Part shown: in pieces, positions 34,323-42,290 of the stretch
Position numbering within the stretch: position 1 is the first letter of the stretch
Layout: the number at the start of each line of letters is the position of its first letter
Assembly (NCBI RefSeq): GCF_002236105.1
Contig: NZ_NIWU01000004.1
Span: forward strand, 372,001-436,000
DNA: 64,000 nt
Origin: Pseudomonas umsongensis
Lineage (GTDB): Bacteria; Pseudomonadota; Gammaproteobacteria; Pseudomonadales; Pseudomonadaceae
Direction of reading: 5' to 3'
Program-made: the position numbers and the translations under genes
Notes under the pieces: model-generated
The model's database searches: none
The model's input: only the letters and a program-made list of their open reading frames with translations
What the model was told of the DNA's origin: nothing

Positions 34323-35111
34323 TTAGCGGATATCGTTGCCAATCCACTTCATGGAGATCTTTTCGTAGGTGCCGTCGGCGAGCATTTCTTCAAGCGCCTT
34401 CTGCATCGTCGCCTTGAGCTCAGGATTATTTTTGCGCAGGGCAATACCCATGCCTTCAATGCCACCATCGCTCTCGGGCGGAGTAATGATGCGGACCTTC
34501 TGCCCGGTCTCCTTGACTGCGACCAACACCGGAACACTGTCCATCACCAGCGCGTCGATACGACCGGCATCCAGGTCAACCAGCATTTCCTGAAGCCCCT
34601 TATACGACCTCACCTTCAAGTTGCCGCGAGCCCTGGCCCATTTATCGTGGGCATCTCCGAGCGTAACGCCAACAGTGACATCTTTAAGATCATCAAAGCT
34701 TTTGATCGAAGAGTTGTCCTTCACCACGATCGTACGACCAGCATGGTAATAGGGCCCAACGAAATCCACGGCCCTCTGGCGTTCCGGGGTGATGGTCATG
34801 GACGCGATAATGGCGTCGTATTTTTTCGCAAGAAGACCCGCAATGATTCCGTCGAACGGGGTCGTGATGATCGTCACTTTTACCCCCATCCGCTCTGCCA
34901 GTGCCTCGCTGATGGAGGCGTCGAATCCGACAACCTTGTTGTTCTCGTTAACAAAGCTGAAAGGAACGTATTGGCCACTCATCGCGATACGAATCTCTTG
35001 GGCATCCTGAATCGACTTCAAATCATCAGCGTGAACAGCGGAGGTGAAAACCAGTGCCCCAGCCAACACGGTGGAAGCAACAATCAAGTCCTTGAGCTTT
35101 TTAATTAGCAT
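34323..35111 (-). CDS. Periplasmic solute-binding protein (family 3)
   Basis: The 262-residue product has a signal peptide (ends TSAVHA-DD) and a family-3 fold: IRIAMSGQYVPFSFVNE, VGFDASISEALAERMG, YDAIIASMTITPERQRAVDFV and the C-terminal ALEEMLADGTYEKISMKWIG. The pattern is that of polar amino-acid binders. Its place in one operon with the kinase-PLP fusion suggests it captures the substrate of that enzyme, possibly a hydroxylated or amino-alcohol compound. The ribosome site is GAGGTG. The ligand is inference only. Confidence 0.88.
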   Translation of the reverse strand: MLIKKLKDLIVASTVLAGALVFTSAVHADDLKSIQDAQEIRIAMSGQYVPFSFVNENNKVVGFDASISEALAERMGVKVTIITTPFDGIIAGLLAKKYDAIIASMTITPERQRAVDFVGPYYHAGRTIVVKDNSSIKSFDDLKDVTVGVTLGDAHDKWARARGNLKVRSYKGLQEMLVDLDAGRIDALVMDSVPVLVAVKETGQKVRIITPPESDGGIEGMGIALRKNNPELKATMQKALEEMLADGTYEKISMKWIGNDIR

Positions 35112-35323
35112 TGGATTGCACCTCGGAAGAATTATTATTTATTTTTTTTGGGGCTCTTCACCCAGCCTTCAGGAAAAGCTTTGCACAGGCAATTCTGGAA
35201 AGCACCCGGCAAGGTGCCAGCCTGCCTGACACATTGCCGGAGTTGACCGACACTATGCCGGGAAGACAGCGTGCGACGAGACTGAGCAAGTGCCCCTGGT
35301 CGCAAGCCACCGACCTAAACGGC

Positions 35324-38300
35324 TTACTGCAGTGCGGCCTTGAAGCTTTCGTCCAGGACTTCAAGTAGAAAGTCCGCATTCTTCTGACTGAAAATCATCG
35401 ACGGACGCATTTTCAGGACATTGTCATAAGGGCCTTCAGTACCGATCAAAACACCTCGTTCCCTGGCACCGTCGGCTACTTTTTTGGCCAGCGCAGTGGC
35501 TGGAGTTTTCGTCTTGCGATCGGTGACAAGTTCTATCCCCAGAAAAAGACCCAGCCCGCGCACATCGCCAATTGCATCGTATCGCTGCTGCAATTTTCGG
35601 AAGCCGTCGAGCAGATAGTTACCCATGGTTAGTGCGTTGAGTTTCAAGTTATCGCGCTCAATTACATCGAGCACAGAAAGCCCTACCGCACAGGAAACCG
35701 GACTGCCGGCAAAAGTATTGAAATACTCCATGCCATTGTTGAAGCTGTCGGCAATCTCACGCGTGGTCACGACTGCGGACATGGGATGTCCGTTACCAAT
35801 GGGTTTGCCCATGGAAACTGCATCGGGAACGACGCCTTGGGTTTCAAATGCCCACCAGTGGCTACCGACTCGACCAAAGCCGACCTGGACTTCGTCAGCC
35901 AGGCAAAGACCGCCCTCTGCCCGAACCATTGCGTAAACTTCTTTCAAGTAGTTTTGCGGGAAGAACAATTGCCCGGCGACACTTGGAATGGACTCCGCCA
36001 AAAAGAAAGCTGGGGATCTGCCTTGCTTGCGCATGATCTCGATCTGATCCGCCACACTTTCAGCGAATCGCTTGCCAAGTTCCTCGAACGGCCAGTCTTG
36101 CGCAGCTCGGTAAGCATCCGGGACAGCCGCCTCGAACACATGGTCTGCACGCCCTTTACCGGCCTTGCGCTTATATTTGTAAGGGCTGAGGTCGATCAGC
36201 TCCTGTGTCGTGCCGTGGTACGCCCAATCCAGCACAATGGCGTCGTTACGCCCCGTGTGATTGCGCGCCATACGAAGCATCAGGCTGTTTGCTTCACTGC
36301 CTGAACAGCCGAAGGAAGCGACCGCCAAACCTTCAGGTAACGTAGCGGTGAGCCGCTCTGCGTACTCCACGATATTATCGTGCAGGTATCGCGTGTTGGT
36401 GTTCAGGCGCGCAGCCTGCCGTGAAAGCGCTTGCACCACATCTGGATGGGAGTGGCCGAGATGGCACACGTTATTGAAGCAATCCAGATACGCTCTTCCA
36501 AAGTTATCGATCAACCAAACCCCGTCACCGCGAACGAACTTGATCGGATCTGAATAGGAAATCGACAAGTTTGGAAGCAACAGTTCCTTACGCTTGGCAA
36601 CGATCTCTGCCTTGGTGCGGCCGTCCTGGCTGTAGGTTTCCGGAGGAATTCCCGCGAGAGTCGATGCATCGGGAAAAAGGTCGGCCCATACATCTAGATA
36701 AGCCCGCTCACCTACGCCAATGAACTCGCTGGCTTTCAATCCGGTGTCGGTGGACATCTGAAAATGCACATGGGGAATCCACCCACCGTTTTCCGCATCT
36801 GCGCCCATGTATCCGACAAGCGCGCCAGCCTCAAGGTGGTCGCCGGGTTTGAGGCGCGCCAGCGCTTCATGAGCCATGTGCCCCCAAAGTGTCAGGAAGG
36901 GTGGGCAGCCTTCTGGTGAGTGCTTGAGCATGATCAAGCCCCCATAGCCAAGCGGCTCGCGCTCGACCTCGACGCTCTGCACCACACCTGCAACAGGTGT
37001 ATAGAGAGGCGTGCCGGCGGGCATGATCAAATCGACACCGACGTGAATGATCCGACGCTGCCCTTCAATGAACCGCGATTCGAATGCCGCGTCGGTGTAG
37101 ATGGTTCTTTCCTCGCCCCATGGTCCAATGCCAAGCGGCACCTTGTGCGCGGTGGAAAACTCATTCCACCACTGGGTTGCCTGCGCTGGTCGCTGCTCGG
37201 CTGAGGCAATCGTCATCACGTGCGAAGCATCGCCGAACGGAGCAATCGCTTTGTTCATGGTCGCAGCCGATGGACGCACGATATCCGCGAAAGACTTACT
37301 GTTTTCCACTACCCAGCAGCGAACCGCGCCAGCGCCTTCGATCGCGTCATAACCACAGGCTTTGCGCAAGATTGCCGTCGCCAGTCGAGGGTTCATGCGA
37401 TCCATCCTCTCCAGCAGGCGCCAGGCCGGCGCTTCGCTGATGGCAAGGTAGGGATTGTCTTGCGCCTGGCCGTATCGCGATGCCGACAAGGTGACGCTCG
37501 TGACCAGACGCATCGCTATGAGATTGAAGAGGACGTCGACCTCCTCCGGATGCAGAGGGTATTTCTCATGGAAACCGGCCGTGAGGGCGGCGGCCGCGCC
37601 AATTGGATCTTCCATGTCGAGAATGGAATAAGCACAGGTGATGGCAACTTCGGCAATCAGGATCGTATGGACCGCATCGCCGAAATCGATGATGCCTGAG
37701 ACTTTCTGATGGTTCCCGGAGTCGACGAGGATGTTCCAGTCATTGCCATCATTGTGAATGACTTGAGTGCGCAAACGCGCGAGCTTGGGTTGAACCGTTT
37801 TTTCGAACGTATCAATGAACCGTTGCAGAATTGCTCTTTTGCCAGTGTCTTTCACGAAATGCAGACGTGAGCGCGAACGTGCGGCGTGACGCAAATCCCA
37901 GTCGAGATCACGTACCGCGCCCGCATGCATGAAACCCTGGAGTGCACGATCCACATCACCGAAAGACTGACCGAGGCTACGCATCAATTCGAACGTACGC
38001 TCGACCTCGGCAAGCGGCGTTCCTTGCAACCAGCTGACCAGGCGAACCGCATGGGTTTCGCCAGAAGCTGACACCGCCGAGGCGAGAAAATCACCCTCGC
38101 GGCTTTTCTTGAGAAAGGGCACGGCAAGCTCGGGGCTGTTACTGGCAAGGTGACTGAGAATGGCCGTCTGAAACTCGCTTTCAATTCGCGGTTCCGTCGA
38201 GTTGACGACTTTCAGGATCCACCCCGCATCGGTTCCTGTCTTCAACCGATAGTTGCGGTCTCGTTCGCCGTCCAGTGGCGTGGCCGTACCGATAACGTTG

Positions 38301-38371
38301 AAAAGCTGTTCACCGAGCTTTTCGGCATCCCCCGTCGAGAACTGGGGGGCGGGATGAGAAAGATTAGTCAT
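35324..38371 (-). CDS. Three-domain fusion: APH-type kinase, LytM/M23-like domain, class-III PLP phospho-lyase/aminotransferase
   Basis: The start at 38371 (MTNLSHPAPQF) gives 1015 residues; two in-frame ATGs lie up to 14 codons upstream. Residues about 20-340 are an aminoglycoside-phosphotransferase-like kinase with HNDGNDWN (H206, D208, N213) and the metal Asp in IIDFGD (D229). Residues about 435-545 are LytM/M23-like and keep every zinc ligand position: HVGVD (H443, D447), GH at 498 and HVHF (H534, H536). Residues about 600-1015 are a class-III PLP enzyme: GCSGSEANSL, cofactor Asp826 in LADEVQVG and Lys856 in SMGKPIGNG. Human hydroxylysine kinase and the phospho-lyases AGXT2L1/2 belong to the first and third families. 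The fused order suggests phosphorylation then elimination of an amino alcohol. No signal peptide was found. It leads an operon with an ABC importer. Confidence 0.88.
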   Translation of the reverse strand: MTNLSHPAPQFSTGDAEKLGEQLFNVIGTATPLDGERDRNYRLKTGTDAGWILKVVNSTEPRIESEFQTAILSHLASNSPELAVPFLKKSREGDFLASAVSASGETHAVRLVSWLQGTPLAEVERTFELMRSLGQSFGDVDRALQGFMHAGAVRDLDWDLRHAARSRSRLHFVKDTGKRAILQRFIDTFEKTVQPKLARLRTQVIHNDGNDWNILVDSGNHQKVSGIIDFGDAVHTILIAEVAITCAYSILDMEDPIGAAAALTAGFHEKYPLHPEEVDVLFNLIAMRLVTSVTLSASRYGQAQDNPYLAISEAPAWRLLERMDRMNPRLATAILRKACGYDAIEGAGAVRCWVVENSKSFADIVRPSAATMNKAIAPFGDASHVMTIASAEQRPAQATQWWNEFSTAHKVPLGIGPWGEERTIYTDAAFESRFIEGQRRIIHVGVDLIMPAGTPLYTPVAGVVQSVEVEREPLGYGGLIMLKHSPEGCPPFLTLWGHMAHEALARLKPGDHLEAGALVGYMGADAENGGWIPHVHFQMSTDTGLKASEFIGVGERAYLDVWADLFPDASTLAGIPPETYSQDGRTKAEIVAKRKELLLPNLSISYSDPIKFVRGDGVWLIDNFGRAYLDCFNNVCHLGHSHPDVVQALSRQAARLNTNTRYLHDNIVEYAERLTATLPEGLAVASFGCSGSEANSLMLRMARNHTGRNDAIVLDWAYHGTTQELIDLSPYKYKRKAGKGRADHVFEAAVPDAYRAAQDWPFEELGKRFAESVADQIEIMRKQGRSPAFFLAESIPSVAGQLFFPQNYLKEVYAMVRAEGGLCLADEVQVGFGRVGSHWWAFETQGVVPDAVSMGKPIGNGHPMSAVVTTREIADSFNNGMEYFNTFAGSPVSCAVGLSVLDVIERDNLKLNALTMGNYLLDGFRKLQQRYDAIGDVRGLGLFLGIELVTDRKTKTPATALAKKVADGARERGVLIGTEGPYDNVLKMRPSMIFSQKNADFLLEVLDESFKAALQ

Positions 38372-38510
38372 GGTAATTGTTTTCCAAGCCATTTTTTTCA
38401 GATAGCTTGGCACGCGAAGCCTTGGACGGCAGTAGGTATGCGGTCGACTTTGGCCTGCATATTGTCGGAATCGACCGGCACAAATCCGGTAGCAAATTTA
38501 GGGAGTTCTG

Positions 38511-38951
38511 ATGCGCGACCTGGACACGAAAGATCGCGAAATACTCGAAATCCTGTCCAGAGAGGCTCGCATTGCCCTGAAGGCCCTTGCCGCGAGAATC
38601 GGACTTTCAAGAAGCGCCACCAGCGAGCGCGTCATCAACCTTGAGCGCAATGGTGTGATCCGAGGCTATCGGGCTGATATCGGCGAAATCGATGCCAATG
38701 TGATTCGCGCGATCCTTCTCGTTAGCCTCAAGCGCACGCCCGCAATCAGCCTGCTGGACCTGCTTGCCCAGAACTCGCAGGTACGACGCGTCTCTTCGGT
38801 CAGTGGCCAGCTTGATCTGGTCATCGAGATCGAATCGCGAACGATCGATGATCTGAATCGGGTCAGAGATGCAGTAGCCAGCCACGAAACCGTTGAAGAC
38901 ATCACCACTGCTGTCGTGCTTCGACGCGATATTGATCGGCAGACTTCCTGA
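38511..38951 (+). CDS. Lrp/AsnC-family transcriptional regulator
   Basis: The 146-residue product has the N-terminal helix-turn-helix (ILEILSREARIALKALAARI, then GLSRSATSERVINLERNGVI) and a C-terminal RAM ligand-binding domain with VRRVSSVSGQLDLVIEIES. It is divergent from the kinase-LytM-PLP fusion gene, 139 bases away. Such regulators usually sense the amino-acid substrate of the divergent catabolic gene, so it is the likely local regulator of the fusion-ABC operon. A GGGAG ribosome site precedes the ATG. Confidence 0.92.
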   Translation: MRDLDTKDREILEILSREARIALKALAARIGLSRSATSERVINLERNGVIRGYRADIGEIDANVIRAILLVSLKRTPAISLLDLLAQNSQVRRVSSVSGQLDLVIEIESRTIDDLNRVRDAVASHETVEDITTAVVLRRDIDRQTS

Positions 38952-39004
38952 TTCGTACTGGTTCGAAGTCGTGAAAGAAACTGCATCCTGATATTGGCCG
39001 AAAA

Positions 39005-39036
39005 ACAAAGCCCTCGTAGCAATACGAGGGCTTTGT
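39005..39036. terminator. Bidirectional terminator
   Basis: Perfect 14-bp arms ACAAAGCCCTCGTA and TACGAGGGCTTTGT surround a GCAA loop, between the convergent Lrp and SDR genes. Confidence 0.9.
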
Positions 39037-39064
39037 TGTTTCTGCTGTCTGGAAAACCCAGACC

Positions 39065-39775
39065 TTAGTGACCCGCGCTCTGCCCGCCATCAACGTGGAG
39101 GATTTCGCCAGTGACGAACTTGGCGCCGTCCAGGTACACGACCGCGTTGGCGATGTCATCGATCTCGCCCATGTGCCCGACCGGGTGCAGAGCGCCCAGT
39201 GCGGCGTGGGTTTCTTCGCCGTGCATTGGGGTCTTGATGATGCCAGGCGATACAGCATTCACCCGAATGCCGCGCTTGGCGTATTCGATGGCCAGGGATT
39301 TGGTTGCCGCGTTCAGGCCACCTTTGGTCAGCGAGGCCAGTACCGATGGCACGCCGTCGATGGCGTGGTCCACCAGGCTGGTGGTGATGTTGACCACGTG
39401 GCCGCTGCCTTGTTTTTCCATCTCGGCAATAGCCAGCTGAGTGATGTAGAAGAAGCCGTTGACGTTCACCGACAACACGTTGGCGTAGTCTTCAGCGGTG
39501 TACTGGGTGAACGGCTTGGCGATGAAGATCCCGGCGTTGTTGATCAGGGTGTCGACACGACCGAAGCGTGCGATCGCTTCACGGATTACGCGCTGTGCAG
39601 TCTCTGGCTCGCCGATGTCGCCGGCCACGGTGAGGATGTCTGGATCGGTGGATGGCTTGATCGAGCGCGAGGTCGCGACGATCTGGTAGCCGAGCTCGCG
39701 GAAGGCCTTGACCATGCCGTCGCCGAGACCTTGGGATGCGCCAGTGATGACAACGACTTTTTTCGAATTGCTCAT
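39065..39775 (-). CDS. SDR-family protein with an altered active site
   Basis: The 236-residue Rossmann protein has the cofactor motif TGASQGLGDG, NNAG at residues 79-82 and the PG motif NAVSPGIIKTP. In classical SDRs the YxxxK pair is catalytic; here the Lys is K151 in ASLTKGG, and the position of Tyr (147) is Ala. The surrounding VVNITTS keeps a Ser at 133. It may still bind NAD(P) but should not act by the normal mechanism. It is the last gene of an operon with a FrnE-like oxidoreductase and a tautomerase. Confidence 0.85.
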   Translation of the reverse strand: MSNSKKVVVITGASQGLGDGMVKAFRELGYQIVATSRSIKPSTDPDILTVAGDIGEPETAQRVIREAIARFGRVDTLINNAGIFIAKPFTQYTAEDYANVLSVNVNGFFYITQLAIAEMEKQGSGHVVNITTSLVDHAIDGVPSVLASLTKGGLNAATKSLAIEYAKRGIRVNAVSPGIIKTPMHGEETHAALGALHPVGHMGEIDDIANAVVYLDGAKFVTGEILHVDGGQSAGH

Positions 39776-39820
39776 GATGAACCTCTACTCATAAATGATG
39801 GTTTGAAAACAACTTGGTAA

Positions 39821-40465
39821 TCAGGCTTGCGCCATTTGTCTCAACATCTGTTCGTAGTACTCGACCGACTGCGAACCGGACACCAGGTGACGGCCGTTGA
39901 GTACCAGGGCCGGGACCGAGTTGATGCCGTGCTGGTGATAGAACGCTTCAAGCTCACGCACCTCGTTGGCAAAGGCGCCCGACGCCAACACCTCGCGTGC
40001 ACGGTCCTCGTCCAATCCGGCTTGACCCGCCAGCCGTACCAGCGTCTGCTGATCGCTCGGGTTCTGGCCTTCGCTGAAGTAAGCGCGAAGCAGGATCTTC
40101 TTCAGTGCCACCTGGCGTCCTTCTTCCAGCGCCCAGAGCAACAACCGGTGGGCGTCGAAGGTGTTGTAGAAGTGGGTGCGCTTCTCCAGGTCGAACTTGA
40201 AGCCGATGGCATTGCCGCGTTCGATCTGCATTGCTTTGCCATTGGCGACGTCCTGGGCGGTACGGCCGTATTTGCGCATCAAATGCTCTACGGCTTTTTC
40301 ACCTTCGGCCGGCATGTTCGGGTTCAGCTCGAAAGGCTTGTAGGTCAGCTCGACCGCAACCTCACCCGCCACGTTCTCGATCGCCTGCTCCAGCGCCGTC
40401 GCCCCCAGTGCGCACCATGGGCACACCACATCGGAGACGAAATCGATGGTGACTGAAGGCGTCAT
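39821..40465 (-). CDS. DsbA-family oxidoreductase (FrnE-like)
   Basis: The 214-residue cytoplasmic protein has a thioredoxin-like fold with the redox motif CPWC at residues 15-18 and the cis-Pro region NSVPALVLNGRHLVSG near residue 185. The insertion is helical and contains RTHFYNTFDAHRLLLWA, typical of FrnE. FrnE-like proteins are dithiol oxidoreductases or isomerases linked to polyketide or stress chemistry. There is no signal peptide, so it is not a periplasmic DsbA. Its start overlaps the tautomerase stop as ATGA. Confidence 0.88.
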   Translation of the reverse strand: MTPSVTIDFVSDVVCPWCALGATALEQAIENVAGEVAVELTYKPFELNPNMPAEGEKAVEHLMRKYGRTAQDVANGKAMQIERGNAIGFKFDLEKRTHFYNTFDAHRLLLWALEEGRQVALKKILLRAYFSEGQNPSDQQTLVRLAGQAGLDEDRAREVLASGAFANEVRELEAFYHQHGINSVPALVLNGRHLVSGSQSVEYYEQMLRQMAQA

Positions 40466-40680
40466 GACTGCCCCTCGTCCGCCAGTTGCTTGCGGTACTG
40501 GGTGGTGGTGATCCCGGCGTAGCCCCAGTTATCGGTGTCGACTTCCTCGATCACGATGTGGGTCAGGTCAGGGCGTTTGTTGAGGACGCGTTCCAGTGTT
40601 TCAGTGATCTCGGCGATCACCTGAGCTTTCTGCTCAGTGGTAACGCCATCGCGGGTGATGCGTACGCTTACGAAAGGCAT
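40462..40680 (-). CDS. 4-oxalocrotonate tautomerase-family protein
   Basis: The 72-residue protein begins MPFVSVRITRDGVTTEQKAQ, so after Met removal Pro1 is the expected catalytic base. It also has the family helix VIAEITETLERVL and the strand HIVIEEVDTDNWG. Such proteins tautomerise enol/keto acids or act as dehalogenases. It is the first gene of the tautomerase, FrnE-like, SDR unit. Confidence 0.9.
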   Translation of the reverse strand: MPFVSVRITRDGVTTEQKAQVIAEITETLERVLNKRPDLTHIVIEEVDTDNWGYAGITTTQYRKQLADEGQS

Positions 40681-40854
40681 GAGGGAAACTCCAGTGACCT
40701 TCCCGTCGGGATGATGGGAGAGGCGTTGGAGCTCAATGTAGGGAGTTCGCTGGAGGGGATAAAGGTGGGGGCTGGAACATCATTAGTTACGTGGCGTAAT
40801 AAGTTCCTCCGTCAACGAAGGCTCCGCCGGGAATATTCTCCGTTCGTTCTGAAG

Positions 40855-40882
40855 AAAAAGCCCCGAATCATTCGGGGCTTTT
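40855..40882 (-). terminator. Terminator of the Fic gene
   Basis: AAAGCCCCGAAT and ATTCGGGGCTTTT pair across a small loop; the T-tract on the minus strand follows the Fic stop. Confidence 0.85.
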
Positions 40883-40894
40883 CATTTTCGCGAG

Positions 40895-42019
40895 TTAGTC
40901 GGCGTAACGTTTAAATTCATTACTGTCGCGGCTTAGCAACTGCATCAGTTTCGGATGGATAAACAGCTTTTCCTTGCCCACTTGAATCTCCTCTAACACA
41001 CCAATGGTCACCAGATCTTTCAGGTGACGTGAAGCAGCCTGTCGTTGAGCAACTTTCTTGTCGACCACGTTGCTGATGCGGCAGTAGGGCTGTTCGAAGA
41101 TGACGTCCAACAACTCCCGTGAGTAGGTTTTGGGTACTTGGTCACGCACAAATTGAGTGGTGTGTTCGGACAATGCGCGGATTGCGGCAATTTTGGCTGT
41201 CGTCCAACGCGCGGTTTCCTCTACTGCACTGAGCATGAACAACAGCCATGGCTCCCACGCCTGCTGGGTCGTCACCTCCAGCAAGAGTCGATAGTAATCG
41301 GCACGCTGGGCAATGATGTAGCGGCTGAGATACAGAATCGGCAGGTTCAGCAAGCCTTCCTGAATCAGAAACAGAGTATTGATGACGCGCCCGGTACGAC
41401 CATTGCCGTCGACAAAAGGATGGATGGCCTCAAATTGATAATGCCCGACCGCCATGCGAACCAGTGGATCGAGATCGGTTTCGTTGTGCAGAAAGCGCTC
41501 CCAGTTGGCGAGAAGGTTGCGCAGGTGTTCTTCTCCTTCGGGCGGGGTATAGATGACCTCACCGGTCCGGTCATTGGCGAGCTGCGTGCCAGGTGTACGG
41601 CGAATATCCAGTTTCGCGCCCTTCAACGTACGGCAGATTTCCACGGCGGTGTTGGTGGATAGCGGACGTTCAGCCAAGGACTGGAAACCTTGGCTCAGCG
41701 CCGTTCGATAGCGCAGCGCCTCCTTGGTGGCCGGGTCTGCGTGGTTTTCCGTGTCTTGCGCATGCTGGAACAGCAAATCCGTGGTGGTGACGATGCTTTC
41801 TATTTCCGAGCTAGCCTTGGCTTCGAGCAACGGAATGGTATTGATCAGAACCGTCTGGTTAGGAATCAACTCTGCTGCCTGCTTCAACTCGGCCAAGGCC
41901 GTGCGTGCCTCAATACATTTTTTGAGGACTGCACGTGTTTCCAGCTCGACTCCCGGCGGCAGCAGTGGAAGCTGGTTGTATGGCCTGTCTGCCTGCCATG
42001 GCAGCAACGGTTCGGTCAT
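40895..42019 (-). CDS. Fic-domain protein with C-terminal winged helix
   Basis: The start at 42019 (MTEPLLPWQADRPYN) was preferred to one six codons upstream. The 374-residue protein has the complete Fic motif HPFVDGNGRTGR at 200-211, needed for AMP transfer from ATP. An N-terminal SSEIES at 70-75 resembles the inhibitory helix SxxxE(G/N) of class-II Fic proteins, with Ser replacing Gly or Asn. The last 85 residues look like a winged helix-turn-helix (YCRISNVVDKKVAQ, QAASRHLKDLVTIGVLEEI). Its target is not known. A repeat array lies in the upstream gap, suggesting autoregulation. Confidence 0.9.
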   Translation of the reverse strand: MTEPLLPWQADRPYNQLPLLPPGVELETRAVLKKCIEARTALAELKQAAELIPNQTVLINTIPLLEAKASSEIESIVTTTDLLFQHAQDTENHADPATKEALRYRTALSQGFQSLAERPLSTNTAVEICRTLKGAKLDIRRTPGTQLANDRTGEVIYTPPEGEEHLRNLLANWERFLHNETDLDPLVRMAVGHYQFEAIHPFVDGNGRTGRVINTLFLIQEGLLNLPILYLSRYIIAQRADYYRLLLEVTTQQAWEPWLLFMLSAVEETARWTTAKIAAIRALSEHTTQFVRDQVPKTYSRELLDVIFEQPYCRISNVVDKKVAQRQAASRHLKDLVTIGVLEEIQVGKEKLFIHPKLMQLLSRDSNEFKRYAD

Positions 42020-42070
42020 GGATGCGTTCCTGATCATTTTGTATGTGTTTTGAGCAGAGATTGACCTCTC

Positions 42071-42203
42071 TCATGTCGCCAGTGTAGACATGAGGGCATA
42101 ACGTGTCGCACTTTTCCACTTTTTGCGACACGTCCTCGGAACATGTCGCCGCGGGCGACACGTTCACAACACATGTACCCGAAATCGACTTTTGACGACA
42201 TGA
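42071..42203. promoter_or_regulatory. Array of six ACRTGTCGCM repeats upstream of the Fic gene
   Basis: Copies lie at 42071-42080 (+), 42101-42110 (+), 42124-42133 (-), 42141-42150 (+), 42154-42163 (-) and 42194-42203 (-). The second and third are exact complements (ACGTGTCGCA). The fourth and fifth form a tight inverted pair with a 3-base gap. The array lies 50-185 bases before the Fic start, where a regulator would bind. Confidence 0.75.
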
Positions 42204-42218
42204 CCCATTTAGCACACG

Positions 42219-42246
42219 AAAAAAAGCCCCGAACCAGTCGGGGCTT
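42219..42246 (-). terminator. Terminator of the OprD-family porin gene
   Basis: AAAAAAAGCCCCGA and TCGGGGCTTCTT form a hairpin with a T-tract on the minus strand, 45 bases beyond the porin stop. Confidence 0.85.
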
Positions 42247-42290
42247 CTTCTTTTCGGCCTTGAATCAGGCCTCGATAACACAACCCATCA

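Noticed and set aside
38449..38466. Sigma-54-like promoter between the fusion gene and the Lrp gene
   Set aside because: TTTGGCCTGCATATTGTCG lacks the invariant GC at -12 (it reads GT) and differs at other positions.
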